This document shows, in pieces, positions 46,401 to 57,464 of a DNA stretch of 64,000 nucleotides; position 1 is the stretch's first letter; each line of letters begins with the position of its first letter. The notes beneath the pieces are model-generated. The model saw only the letters and a list, made by a program, of their open reading frames with translations, was not told where the DNA came from and did no database searches. Origin of the DNA: Balamuthia mandrillaris (lineage: Eukaryota; Discosea; Longamoebia; Balamuthiidae); assembly GCA_031835245.1 (NCBI GenBank), contig JAVKOQ010000051.1, positions 100,001-164,000 on the forward strand, written 5' to 3'. The position numbers and the translations under genes were made by a program.

Positions 46401-46997
46401 TTTTTTTTTCTCTCAGAGCTGCTGCTGCTTCGTTGGCCAGAAAAAAACAAACCTGGCTGGCGAAACAGGCCTTCAAAAAAGTATGCGTGTAATGGTTTTT
46501 TGGTATGTTCTTTTCTTGTCATATATTTTTCGCTCGTTTTCATTCTCCCATAGTGTGACTTGAGGGGGCATTCGAGGGTACCAAGCAACGACTGAGTCCA
46601 TTTTTCGGAAGGATCTTGTCCAGGCTATTCATCGCTCAAATTCACCTATCCACCTGGGACGCTTTTTACTCGCTTTCGTATCGGGGATTTTATTCTTTTT
46701 TTGTTTGTGCGTGTGGGGGTGGATGTTCGCAGAGAGCGGAACAACGACCAACACCTCCAGAGACCCCAAAAGGCAAACATGGAACTTGTGGCGTTCTCTT
46801 TGTTCGGATAGCACCATCGCTTAGTTTTGGACAGAAAGCGTTTTTTAAAACTATAAAAAAAAAAACGCTGCACCACCGTTCTTACTTCCTCTTTCTTACT
46901 TTTCTTAGAAACAAGAAAACCCTTAAATAAGCTTATCAACAACACCAGAAGAGACGGAAAGAAAGCATTTGCTTCTTTTTATCATACCAACAGAACA

Positions 46998-47038
<41 letters not shown>

Positions 47039-48625
47039 AACGTAATTTCCCTCTTTCTGTTCCGGTCTTCGTCCTTCGTCCTCTCCGAGGGGTTGTTGGG
47101 CAGCCAAACTGCAAGTCACTCAACCTCACCCCCCAAAATTGATACATTTTTGGCACGTTTTGGTACTCCTCGACTCCAACTATTTTCTCACACCAACTAT
47201 CGAAGTCCCTTCCTCCTCTCCCCCAGCAAAGAGAGAACAGCAAAAGGGGAGGGAGTAGTGGGGTCGGCCAACGAGACTACTCTTTTTTTTTGTTGTATTA
47301 CGTCTATTCTTGGCAAGCCCTCTCCCGCTATTATTTTTCTCTTCCCTTTTCTTTTTTTTTTGTTGCACAACGCTATTCTTGTCTACTGTCCCTTTCTTTT
47401 TTCTTTTTTCCTTTTTTTTTCTTTCACCCACACACACCACTTCACTTTCTCTACTGTATTTGCGGAGCTTGCCGTCCGTTTGAGTGAGGTACGCTATACT
47501 TTGATTTTTTATGTTTTGTGCTCATCATCATCATCCTGTATGCATGTTTTTTTTTGTTTTCTGTCTCCCTTGTTTTTTTTGATGTGGAGCGGAGTTGCAC
47601 ACACGAAAAAAAAATAGTTGGAGTCATTTTTTTCTTTTTTTTTTATTTTCAAAATCGTTTTTTTTTTTTTGTTTAAAAAAAAGCACACCGCCTTTTTTTT
47701 TTTCACCGCCGAAAGACTTTCGAGTCTTTTTTTTCCCCCTCCACGCTTCTGTGCGGAAGCACACGCTCATCCCCTCGCTCCAGGAGCGATTTTTTTGAAA
47801 TCAAAAAGACATAGCGAGAAAAAAAAAAGGGTACCACTCGATTGGGATTTCTTTTTTATTTATTTATTTATTATTCTTGTTGTCCTATTTCTCCGAGGGG
47901 TGAGCATCCCTCTGCAACCGCAACCCCGACTTGGAGATTTTTTTTTTTTGCTTTTCAAATACCTCCCCCCTTTTCTCCCACTTTTTTTATGGGCTTGATT
48001 CTTGTTTTTTCTGGATTTGATTGCTAGTCTTCGTTCTCATTTCTCTCTACTTGCTCTGCCTTTTTTCGAATTTTTTTTTTTTGATGCTTGGATGTTCCCT
48101 CTCTCTGGGTTTCCCCCTTTTTCAAATTTTATTTTCGCTTCTTTTCGTGTGGCACTAGCAGAAAACTCCTCTCAACAATCCCTATTTTTTATTTCATTTG
48201 CACTGTTGTCTGTTGTTGCTCTCACTCAATCCCCAAATCAAATCAAATCAAATCAAATCAAATCAAAACACCTCGCATCACAAACACCAAATTCCTTTGT
48301 TTAGTGCATTTTTTTGTGTGGATTGGGTTCCTATTTTTTTGTATGTGTGCATGCATTTTTCTGCTCTTTCCCTCAATTGTTCTCCCCTTCTATCCCCCTT
48401 TCCTTCCAATGTATGTGCCTAATCCTCTTTGTCTTTATTTTTTGGGTCATAAAAAACAGAGGAACCAGCAAGTTCTTCCGCTTCTTTCTTTGTTTTTTTA
48501 CGTCTCGGTTCTCGCTCGGCAACACCTCGCCTCTGTTGCTGTGAGACCCTTTTTCACGCCACACCATTCCCTCGTTTAGTACGCTGAAGCACTGGGCTCC
48601 GCCCATTACGAAATCAGCCGATCAG
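46401..48625. other. Long T-rich intergenic region / leader upstream of GTPase gene
   Basis: 2.2 kb without a convincing gene. It has a GA tract at about 46998-47034, then from about 47280 to 48600 a plus strand packed with T runs of 7-12 and almost free of long purine runs, and an (AAATC)n microsatellite at 48234-48266. The plus-strand pyrimidine bias matches that of introns in plus-strand genes here, so the GTPase could have a long 5' UTR or UTR intron ending near its ATG. Small open frames are T-rich artefacts. Confidence 0.5.
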
Positions 48626-50803
48626 ATGGAACATCATAGCAAGAGATCTGTCGATCATGGAGGAGCGGCTGGAGAGAAGTCCAGCTCGCAATCCGCCATG
48701 CTCTCTCTTACCTCGGAGCAGTTCCTGGAAGAGGACGCCAGACAGCTGTTGGACGTCTACCAGGAGTCCTACGCCGAGATCCAGAAGGAACTACAAAAAC
48801 CCAACGTGCTTATTACTGGTATCACGGGCTCCGGCAAGAGCTCCTTCATCAACGCCCTCTTTGGCCAGAGCTTTGCCAAGGTCGGCTCCGGCACTCCCAT
48901 CACACAACACTTTGACCGCTACGCTCCAGCGGACAAGCCCATCGTCCTCTACGACTCTAAGGGTTTGGAAAGCGGCAAGGCCACGGAGTTTGTGGAAACC
49001 ACCAGGCAGTTCTTCGAGTCTCACAAGAAGACGGATACGGGTAACATCACCGACTGCATCCACGTCGTGTGGTACATCGTCAACTCGGCGATGGCGAGGT
49101 TCCAAGACTTCGAGGTGGAGATCTGTAAGTCTCTCTTCCAGCACGTGCCCATCGTCTTCATCCTCAACAAGGCCGACATCAGCACGGAGAGCGAGAGGGC
49201 CGCCCTCAGGAAGATTATTGAGGACATGAACCTGGACAACTGTTTTGGCGTGATTGAGACTATTGCCAACCCTCGAGCCACCAGCAACAACAATTTTGAC
49301 AAGTGTCCCAAGTGCGAGAGCGAGGAGATCGTCATCCGCAGAAAGACCAAGATGCTGGAGTGCGAGTCTTGTGGGCATTCCCTGAGTGTCGCCAACGACA
49401 ACGGCCTCGCTAAGGTTATCAAGACTACCATCAAGATCCTTCCCGTGCTAGCAAAGGACTCCTTCATCGCTGCTCAGAGCGTATCCTTCCACCTGAAAGA
49501 GGACCAGGCCAAGAAGGTCCTGCTGGAGTCTGAGAAGGACTTTGAGCGCGTGCGCGGCAAGGGCAGCCTCGTCAAGATCACTGCCAAGATGCTCACTCGC
49601 CTCTCCATTATCTGGCAATTCCGCGAGCATGGCAACCTCTATGGCGTAGACGTGGCTCAACACCTCGTTTCCTCCTTTACTTTCCGAGACTCCATCATGC
49701 TCTTCATTCACAAGCACCAGTCCCAGAAGAATCACGCTATCGCGCTGGGCATCCTCTGGAACCGTTGCGTGAGGTCCTTAGCCATGGAGATCTTCAACGA
49801 CATCACCGAGCTGGGTGATGAGATCGACCGCCTCATGGAAGAATGGCCCAACCTCATCCACACCGCTTTTGAGGACCTCACCAAGGAAAAGTTGGACGCT
49901 ATGGAGGACAGGTTGGAGAAAGATAATCTCATCAAGATTCTCAACGAGGAGATGCCGCCGCACGAGGATGAGTCCGTTACCAACACCCCAATCCTGGTGA
50001 GCTCCCGCCGTGAGCTCTCTCAACGCAAGCACAAGCACAAGAAGCGCTACAGCATGGATGGCCACATTGGCACCCTCGACTCCGATACGAAAGAAAAGAG
50101 GAGCATCTACCGCAAGAAACTCTCGCCAACGTATACCGCCTCAGACAGCAACTTTTTATCATCCAAGACGGTGCATGGCTATAAGTCCCCACCTGCCGGC
50201 TCAACCTCGGGTTCCTCTTCCACCAACACCTCCTCTGCCTCCTCCTCTGATGACGAGGGCCAACAGCAACGAGGGAAAGACAAGGAGAAGGTGAAGGAGA
50301 AGGAGGTCGGAGAGAAGAAGACCTCCACATCGAGCAAAAGGAAGAAGAAGAGCCTAAAGCACAGTGACCACAAGAAAAAAGGTTCCTCCAAGAAACGTAC
50401 CGAAGAGGCCAATGGCATTAGCAATGGCTCGCACTCAGGTCGCGTCCGTAGAACGAAAAAGCAGAACACAGAGGGAAGAGACAGAGAGAAAGACAAGGAC
50501 AAGGACAAAGACAAAGAGATAGAAAAGGAGAAGGAGAACGATAGCAAGAACATCGAGGAAGCACCAGAATCAAGTAAGGAGGGCATCAAAAAGAGTAACA
50601 GCAGCGACAACTTAAGCAAAGAAGCAGACACGATACACAAGTCTGACGGTTCCGAATCAAGCAGCGCCAGTAGTTCAGATGACGAAGTAGGCTCCTCCTC
50701 CAATCTTAAAGAAAAAAAGAAGTCCAGCAGCTCCAAACGACAGAAGAAGCACACCAAGAGCAAGACGAAACCGCACAAGAAAAAGGGCAAGGAGTCGTTG
50801 TGA
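48626..50803 (+). CDS. GTPase with inserted zinc ribbon and charged C-terminal tail
   Basis: A single-exon protein of 725 aa. A TRAFAC-type G domain follows a helical start: G1 ITGITGSGKSSFINALFG (about residue 63), G2 threonine in GSGTPITQHF, G3 YDSKGLE, and G4 VFILNKAD. Between G4 and the end of the G domain is a zinc-ribbon-like pair, CPKCESEE and LECESCGHS (CX2C...CX2C). A helical domain of about 250 residues follows (FHLKEDQAKKVLLESEKDF, LVKITAKMLTRLSIIWQF). The last 220 residues are disordered, rich in K, E, D and S, and include a KDKDKDKDKEIEKEKE run. The G domain recalls Era-like/YfjP-like or IRG-like GTPases; family and role are not established. No signal peptide or membrane segment. 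Confidence 0.8.
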   Translation: MEHHSKRSVDHGGAAGEKSSSQSAMLSLTSEQFLEEDARQLLDVYQESYAEIQKELQKPNVLITGITGSGKSSFINALFGQSFAKVGSGTPITQHFDRYAPADKPIVLYDSKGLESGKATEFVETTRQFFESHKKTDTGNITDCIHVVWYIVNSAMARFQDFEVEICKSLFQHVPIVFILNKADISTESERAALRKIIEDMNLDNCFGVIETIANPRATSNNNFDKCPKCESEEIVIRRKTKMLECESCGHSLSVANDNGLAKVIKTTIKILPVLAKDSFIAAQSVSFHLKEDQAKKVLLESEKDFERVRGKGSLVKITAKMLTRLSIIWQFREHGNLYGVDVAQHLVSSFTFRDSIMLFIHKHQSQKNHAIALGILWNRCVRSLAMEIFNDITELGDEIDRLMEEWPNLIHTAFEDLTKEKLDAMEDRLEKDNLIKILNEEMPPHEDESVTNTPILVSSRRELSQRKHKHKKRYSMDGHIGTLDSDTKEKRSIYRKKLSPTYTASDSNFLSSKTVHGYKSPPAGSTSGSSSTNTSSASSSDDEGQQQRGKDKEKVKEKEVGEKKTSTSSKRKKKSLKHSDHKKKGSSKKRTEEANGISNGSHSGRVRRTKKQNTEGRDREKDKDKDKDKEIEKEKENDSKNIEEAPESSKEGIKKSNSSDNLSKEADTIHKSDGSESSSASSSDDEVGSSSNLKEKKKSSSSKRQKKHTKSKTKPHKKKGKESL

Positions 50804-50864
50804 CTATCCCCTCTCCGCTCTTCTCTGGCTTTCCTCTTGGTTCGCTCCAAGGTAAGAATCTCTC

Positions 50865-50901
<37 letters not shown>

Positions 50902-51196
50902 CTTTGTATCTAACTTTTCTGTCCTGTATCAGGCCTGAAAGAAAGAGCAATGCAACACAATTTCGGGACCAAGGAGCGGATTTCAAAAAAAAAAAAAAGG
51001 AAACCGTTAAAAGGGGGAGGGTGGAGAGATGAGGACTCACAACAAAAAAAACAAAAAAACAAAACAAAAAAAAAGCACGAAGGCTCAAAGAGCAAGGCGA
51101 TTTTCCCGACACCTTTCTTCTTTGTTTCATCTGTGTTTGTTCTTTTAACTTATTTATGTGCAAGAAGTTACTCCTCTTCTTCCTTTTTTTTTACAT
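50804..51196. other. Convergent 3' flanks
   Basis: Between the GTPase and the second mitochondrial carrier, which converge. (CT)n at about 50872-50896, A-homopolymers near 50985-51075, T runs near 51185. No gene supported. Confidence 0.5.
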
Positions 51197-52271
51197 TTAT
51201 TTTTTTCTCTCTGCTCCTTCTTTCTTCTTCTCCTCCAAGTCTGTCCGCGCCGTCATGGGTGGAGGTTCCTGTGCATAGTGATTGCCGTGGAGGTGTTGCA
51301 AGAATAGATAGAGGGTGTGGCAGAAGGTGGTGGCCAAGGGAACACGCACCAGCCCTGTGGTGAAGGACTTGGCGTTGCTGGCGGAGGGTTTGAAGGATTC
51401 CAAAAAGCCATACCAGAAAGCATAGCTTTCCTTGTGGTGTTGTCGGTAGAGCCTCGCGCCATCAAAGGGGTAGGACACCGCCATGGCGACGGTGCCCGCT
51501 AGAATGCTCGCCGTGGAGTTGTGCCAGAAAGCGGAGGAGAAGAAGGAGGCGGGGTCGGAGGAAGCGGAAGCAGCAGGAAAGAGGGGTTGCAAATGGCGAT
51601 TGAAGTAGCTGTAGAGCGGAAAGTAGGTGATGGACCAGGAGGTATCCCGAAGGACGACGCCCAGGCCTCCTCGAAAGAAGCCTCGAAGCCCAAACTTTTC
51701 ATAGACCTCTCTGCTGACTTGCAGAGTCCGTTTTTGCTGCCTGCTGGCTTGAAGAGGTACCTTTTTTCCCCCCCAACGTGTTTGTTTTGATGAGCAACAA
51801 AAAGTACATGAAAGAACAGAGAGAGGTTTGGAAATGACTCACTTTGATGACGTTGATGGGAGAGGCAACCAACCCAAGGCCGACACCAGAGATGAAGCCT
51901 GAGTAGAACTGGCTTTGTTTGGGGGTGTAGCCCTGCGTCTGAAAGAACCGCTTCAACACGTCCTGCGTGGGAAAGACGGCCATCTGCTTGACAGCTGTGG
52001 AGACCAGGTTGAAGACCAGGCCGTTGAAGAAGGTGGAGGAGGAGCCCAGGTGCTTCTTCTGGAAGAAGTAGCGGATGCGCAGGGAGTCTATGGGGTGGAA
52101 GACGGCAGCGTTGGCCAAACCCACGATCATGCCAGAGGAATACATGTGCAACAGCTCTCTCAGTGAAAAGGGTGGTGGAGGAGGCAGTGCAGCTGTTACT
52201 GTGCTCTGAGGCTGAGGAGGAGAAGCAGCAGACCGAGGAGGAGGAGGTTGAGATGGGTGAGGCTTGGCCAT
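51197..52271 (-). CDS. Mitochondrial carrier-like protein (SLC25), divergent
   Basis: Two exons in phase: 52271-51843 and 51760-51197 (330 aa). A Pro/Ser-rich N-terminus of about 35 residues precedes carrier-type repeats. Signature-like elements are FHPIDSLRIRYFFQ, FPTQDVLKRFFQTQ, ASPINVIKVPLQ and YPFDGARLYRQ; the Pro-x-Asp pattern is weakened in some (Asn for Asp in the third). The arrangement HPIDSLRIR, GLGLVASPIN, SYPFDGARL supports a three-repeat carrier with degenerate matrix salt bridges. LRGFFRGGLGVVLRDTSWSITYFPLYSYFN is a typical even-helix region. The C-terminus is charged. Substrate unknown; the divergence may mean an outer-membrane or non-standard member. Confidence 0.75.
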
Positions 52272-52896
52272 TTTTCGTTTCTTGTTTTGGTGGTGGTGCT
52301 ACACACGGAGGGGAAGAGCGGAGGGGGCTGAACGATGAAAGCAAAAAGTACAAAAGACACTCTAGAGCAGCCACACTATGCAGACCACGAGGAGGCAGTG
52401 CTGCAGCGGTGTGCGCATGTTCTTTTCTATCTGCTTTCTTCTCGTTCCATGGCGAAAATAGCGACCCCTCATGTCGACAAATAGAAAAGTTTCAATAATT
52501 TCTTGCTAAAAAATTCTACCGTCGATTATCCATAATTTTTTTGATATTTCGGCGTTTCTCGTAATTTTCTCAGCCCATTGCCCATTTTCTTCACTTTATT
52601 TTTTCCTCCTGCTACTCTTTCTTCTTCTTCTTCTTCCAGCAAAGAAGATGGAGCAACCACAGCAGAGGGGGGCTCTTCTTTCCTCCGCTACTTTTTGTTA
52701 AGGTCGATCGTTTGGTGCATACGTTTTTGTTTCGCGCGGGAGTGAAAGCAAACTTAGTTCTTTTTTTGAAGCCCTGTTTTCTTCAAAAATTATACATTAT
52801 TTTTCTTGCCACACAAATCATCAAAAGTCACAAATCATAGAAACTCACAACCAACGAACTCCCCCTTTTGTTCATCAAAAAAAAAAAAATAAGCAA
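52272..52896. promoter_or_regulatory. Divergent promoter region with GTCGAC motif
   Basis: Between the second carrier (minus) and EIF1AD (plus). Contains one ATGTCGACAA core at 52473-52478, a (TTC)n tract near 52620-52640 and A-rich sequence next to the EIF1AD start. No gene supported. Confidence 0.4.
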
Positions 52897-53869
52897 ATGA
52901 GCCGTTCCAAGAAACACGTAACCATTGGGGCTTTGGATTCCTTTCCCGTGCCGGAGCCTGGGCAGGAGGTCGTGCAAGTCACCGAAATGAGAGGCACCAA
53001 CCTGGTGCAGGTCCTCCATGCAGACGGCAACGACAGGCGCTCTCTTTGCCTCATGCCTGCCAAGTTTAGAAAGACCCTTTGGATCAAACGAGGTATTTTT
53101 TCTCTCTTCTCTTCTCTCCTCTCAGTCTGTATCCGCCTATTCTGCGTCTACTTTCTTCTGTTCTCTCTCTTCTTCTTCTTCTTCTGGGCTGCCTGATGAA
53201 AAATTAGTCTGCATACTTTTTATGTGACTTTCCATGAGCACCTTTATATAAGTCTCTGACTAGCCCTTCTTCTTCTTCTTCTTCTTCTACTTCTTGTTCT
53301 TCTTGCCCCTTGCTGTGTGGATTTGTTTGTTTCTTCATGTCTCATGTTTTTATTTCGTTCATACAGGAAACTACTTGATCATAGAGCCCTTCACAGAGCT
53401 CTGTAGGAAACATGGCGAGCGAGAGAAAACTAAGATCAAAGGGAGGATTGTGCACGTCCTATTCCCCGACCAAGTGAAACACCTTCAAAAACAAAACCTT
53501 TGGCCCAGTGCCTTTTCTGACGAGAACAACAACAACAAAGACAAAGAAGAAGGCAGTGGCATCCAGCCAGGTGGTGGGGAGACAGAGCAAGATCATGACG
53601 AGCAAAAGATAGAAGGCGAGGATGGCGAAGAAGAAGAAGATAAAGGTAAAGGAAGGAGAGGAGAAGAGCGGCGGCCAGGTGCCCACAAACAGAAAGAGAA
53701 AGAAACGTTGGAAGAAGATGATGAGGATGAAGAAGAAGACGACGAAGATGAAGAAGAAGACGACGAAGATGAAGAAGAAGACGACGAAGATGACTATTTG
53801 GTTAATCCGAACAGACAACAAGTGTATGAAAGTGAGAGCGAGAGCAGCGAAGAAGAATGGGAGTATTAA
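52897..53869 (+). CDS. EIF1AD: EIF1A domain-containing protein (EIF1AD/haponin)
   Basis: Two exons in phase: 52897-53092 and 53367-53869 (232 aa). The S1-like/OB fold matches animal EIF1AD closely along its length: MSRSKKHVT start, VVQVTEMRGTNLVQV, LMPAKFRKTLWIKRGNYLIIEP across the intron, KIKGRIVHVLFPDQVKHLQK and LWPSAF. It also ends like the animal protein, with NPNRQQVYESESESSEEE. The family acts in cytosolic 40S pre-ribosome maturation. An inserted acidic region holds a tandem 21-base repeat (about 53725-53795) encoding repeated EEDDEDE units, longer than in animals. Confidence 0.92.
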
Positions 53870-53975
53870 CACTGTTTTCTTGTTTTGTTGCAACAAACCA
53901 GTGAACAAAAAGAAAGAAAGATTGAAAATCTATATTATAAGTTTGAGGAGGAGGGACCAGTTTGTTTTTGTTTGT

Positions 53976-54581
53976 TTAGTCCTGGTTTCTGATCTTGAGC
54001 TCCATCAACTCGTCTTCGAGGTGGCGGATCTTGGTGATGACCTCCTTTCTGAAGGCCAAAAAGTCCTTGGTGCTGACCACGTCCTTATCTTCAGGCTTCT
54101 TGCCCTTCAGCTCCTTGGTCTTGTTCTCCACAACGTGCTCTGGAATCAGTTCATCCTCCTTTGTGTTTGTATTTTTTTTTAACAGAGTGAAAAAAATAAG
54201 TTAAATAATCACAAATGAAAGAGAGAGAGAAGAGAGAGAAGAGAGAGAGAGGAAAAGGGAGAGAGGCAAGGAGAGAGAGAAGAGAGAGAGAAGAGAGAGA
54301 GAGAGAGAGGAAGAGGGAGAGAGTATAAGAAGAGCAAAAAAGCGTACACTCAAGCCAAGGGATTCTCTGAACTTCCTCATGACTTCGGCGTCGTGCTCCC
54401 TGACGGCCTTCTCCTCAAGGCCCCTTTGGCGGTCGCCCAGCTTGCCCTTCAGGCTGCTGGTCTCACCGACGTAGGTCCTGCTTTGGAGGAGGAGGGGAGC
54501 CGCGCTCCTGGCGGAGGGGGAAAACACCAAACCACGCTGCAGGAGGATGGGGGTAGTAGTGGTAGCCGCACTGCGCAACAT
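53976..54581 (-). CDS. Mitochondrial ATPase-inhibitor (IF1/IATP)-like protein
   Basis: Two exons in phase: 54581-54348 and 54158-53976 (138 aa). The N-terminus is a good mitochondrial presequence: Arg- and Ser-rich, no acidic residue for about 40 residues (MLRSAATTTTPILLQRGLVF). Next, LKGKLGDRQRGLEEKAVREHD and AEVMRKFRESLGL resemble the minimal inhibitory segment of IF1 (basic start, then a helix with conserved E and R). The C-terminal exon (IPEHVVENKTKELKG to RHLEDELMELKIRNQD) ends in a coiled coil, as in IF1 dimerisation helices, but the intervening sequence is longer than in animal IF1. The assignment is plausible rather than certain. Confidence 0.5.
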
Positions 54582-54642
54582 TGTTTTTTTTCTATTCAAA
54601 AAACAGAAATACAAAAAAAATTTTGTCGTTTTTTTTGTATGT

Positions 54643-54728
54643 GTCGACATAAAATCCTTCTAGAAAAATGGATGAAAATAGGGCAAAATCCCAGAGAAAA
54701 CGATCGAGTTGTTGGATTTCGAGTCGAC
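54643..54728. promoter_or_regulatory. Two GTCGACA motifs upstream of the IF1-like gene
   Basis: Cores at 54643-54648 (TGTCGACAT, 62 bases before the start codon) and 54723-54728 (AGTCGACAC), in an otherwise A/T-rich 215-base gap between the IF1-like gene and the kelch gene. Confidence 0.4.
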
Positions 54729-54796
54729 ACGATAGTATTGTCTAGTTTTCTTTTTTTTGTTGATCAAAAATGTGGCAAGAAAAGTAATGCAAGATG

Positions 54797-57160
54797 TTAC
54801 AGGTTAGTGATTCGTTGCACCGTTACTTCTTCGTAGTCTGGAGAGACTGAAAGAAGAAGAAGAAGAAGAAGAAGAAGAAGAAGAAGAAGAAGAAGAAGAA
54901 GAAGAAAAAGGTTAGCAGAAGGGAGAAGAACAACCAAAAGGAAGGAGATAAAAAGCAATCGCAGTTGCGTACCATCCACGGTAAATAACTCGTTTGTGTG
55001 AGTATGAGTTCGGTCATCAAAGCCGCCAAAGATGATAAAACGTCGTTTGCACCCAATGATGGTGCGGTATTGACCTCCAATCTCTCCTCCGATCCAGGTC
55101 ATGCTTTTCCAGGTCATTTCTACAGAAGAGAGAAAAATATTAGTAGGTGTGAACAAGAAGCGAGACTAAGCGAGGAAGATAACCATTGGAAAAAAGGTCC
55201 ACCATGGAGATGGATGACCCGGAGAGGTAGAATGCCTTGCCCTCGTGGAATAAAAGCAATCCCTTATGTCCACATGGACTCGGTGCGTTCTTGATCGGAC
55301 CATAGGTTTTACATGTACATGTGATCTTCATCTCAGTCGGCAGAGAAGAAGACGAAGAAGAAGAAGAAGAAGAAGAAGAAGAAGAAGAAGAAGAAGAAGA
55401 AGAAGAAGAAGAAGAAGAAGAAGAAGAAGAAGCTGATGATGGTGATAACGAAGTGAAAGACGAGGAAGAAGGAAGAGAATGGAGTAAGACTTCATCAGAG
55501 TAGAGCGGAGAAAGCTCAATGACATCAAAAGAGTCCAACGAAAACAGGGACTGCTCTTTGTTCTCTCCACCGCCAATAAATAATTGTCTGTCAAATACTC
55601 CAGAGCTGTGGTATTGTCGGCACCGAGGTGTCGTTCCTGTTATTTCTATTTGCTGCCACATCCCCGTTTCGTCTAATCGTTTAACAGGAGAGTGCACGAG
55701 AAAAGAGCAGCGACTTAGAGAGAAGTAAAGTAGCAAGAAAAAAAAAGAGTGGAAACAAGAAAGAATGCAACAGTAGGAGAAAACAAATGAAGTAACCTAC
55801 TTTGAATGGTTAACAACCATAGATCGTTAAAGCAAATGGTGGGAGTATCGCTCTGGTTTTTGCCTCCAAAGATAAGCATGCGATCATCTTCAAGCTTGTC
55901 TAATGTATGGGAATGCCGCGCAAGCGGCAGTCCGGCGCTGGGGTTTTGTTGAAGTTTCCGCCATGATGCATCCTCTGTAAAGGAAGAAGAAAGAGGTGAT
56001 TGGCAAGAAGTACAAAGAATAAGAAAGACCTACTAACCTAAATCAAAACAATAGAGATTGTTGGAGGCAGGAGTGCCCCCATACATGATCAGACTTTTGT
56101 GTATCATGCACATACGTGCAGTTGTTCTGGTCAACTTCATACATGAAGATTTGGTGTCAGTAAACAGAAGCAACGACATCTCTAACCAACAAGCTATAAC
56201 ATACTTGTCCTACGCTGCAGATTCCCCAGTCGACGGTCGCCTCTTCCCACATGAATCCTGTCCCTATTTTATGTGAAGATTTAAAGTCAAGGAAAGCAGG
56301 AGAACGAAACGATAAGCAATACTGAAACAAGCTACAAGGAACAAAGAAAGAAACGACAAGAAAGAAAGAAAAAAAACGATAGAAAAGAAAGAAAAAGGAA
56401 AAGGCTAAAGCCAACCAAAACGAGATTCATGTAGCCGGTACCGAAGCTCCTCTGGAATGTTGAGGGATTCAAAGTCATTGTATTGTTGGTTTACGGCCTG
56501 ACAACATAGCTCCAGTAGTGTTGGAAACTCGGTGCTCCCTGTGGCAGTTATCAAACACGGAACTTCGTGAGAACAGGAAGAAGTAGAGGAGAGAAGAAAA
56601 GAAGAAAGCAAGCAAAGGAAAAAAAGGATGAAAGCGAGAGAGAGAGAGAGAGAGAGAGAAGCAAAGAAGCAGAGAAGAGAATAGGCTGATGAACGCAGAA
56701 AGAAAGAAGATACCAAGGTGTAAGAAGTAAGTGTCGGCAAGGTACGAGCCATTGTAGCCGCCATACACCACCATCACGTCCTGTTTTGGCGAGAGACACA
56801 CGCAATGGCCAGCCCGTGGACATGGCTCTTTGGCAAACAGAGAGAACGAACGCAGTGAAGGAAGAACGCAGAGAAGAAGAGCGAGAGAGAGAGAGAGAGA
56901 GAGAGCAAAAGTGAATCCTTAAAAGAAAAAAAAAAAGAGACCATAACTCAAAAAAAGTTACTTGGCTGGCATGGTTGCTCTTCCATGAGGCCTTTGTCTC
57001 CTTTGCTGGGGTGGTGGGTGGCGTCGGTAGGGTTGCTGTCCTCGCGGCCTTCAGAGCTATTGTTACTATTATTGCTGGTTCTGTAGCGGAAGGAGGCTGG
57101 CGAGGAGCTTCTTCGTTTGGTTTGGCTGCTCAACTTTTGTCGGTTGACCTTATTGCCCAT
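54797..57160 (-). CDS. Kelch-repeat protein
   Basis: Nine exons in phase: 57160-56962, 56827-56714, 56538-56416, 56263-56205, 56134-56038, 55974-55801, 55672-55184, 55119-54973, 54846-54797 (483 aa). Repeats show the kelch pattern of G-G then Y/W-type strands: PRAGHCVC...VVYGGYNGSYLADTYFLHL, RTTARMCMIHKSLIMYGGTPASNNLYCFDL, PLARHSHTLDKLEDDRMLIFGGK with NDLWLLT, PRCRQYHSSGVFDRQLFIGGGE, and TIIGCKRRFIIFGGFDDRTHTHTNELFTVD, so a beta-propeller of about six blades. A poly-Ser run inside the fifth blade is encoded by (TTC/TCT)n, the GAA tract at about 55345-55430 on the plus strand. The N-terminus is basic and disordered. Partners unknown; no catalytic domain is fused. Confidence 0.82.
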
Positions 57161-57464
57161 CGTTTTTCCAAAGGAAAGTATTTTTTGTTTTGAAAATAAA
57201 AAAAAGGAGAGGAAGAAGGAGAGAGAGAGAAAGAGAATGAGCAGAGAGAGAGAGAGAAATGCAACTAAAAGAGAGGAGCTTCAACAAAACAAAAGAGAGA
57301 AAGACAACGTTGACTCCTATGTTCAATTCTTCGTTTTTCTTATTTCTTTTTCTTTCTCATTTTTACAGATCGTCTGCGTCCAATCGTAAATCATACATCA
57401 GTCGACAAATATTTTGATCTGAGGTCGCGAGCATGGACATAATCCAGGATAGGAGAGAGCGTAA
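57161..57464. other. Divergent gap between kelch and coiled-coil genes
   Basis: Purine-rich tract (GAGAGAAA) at about 57205-57300 followed by T-rich sequence at 57330-57365. The frame upstream of the next gene's ATG is open in part, so an additional 5' exon is possible. No other gene supported. Confidence 0.4.
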
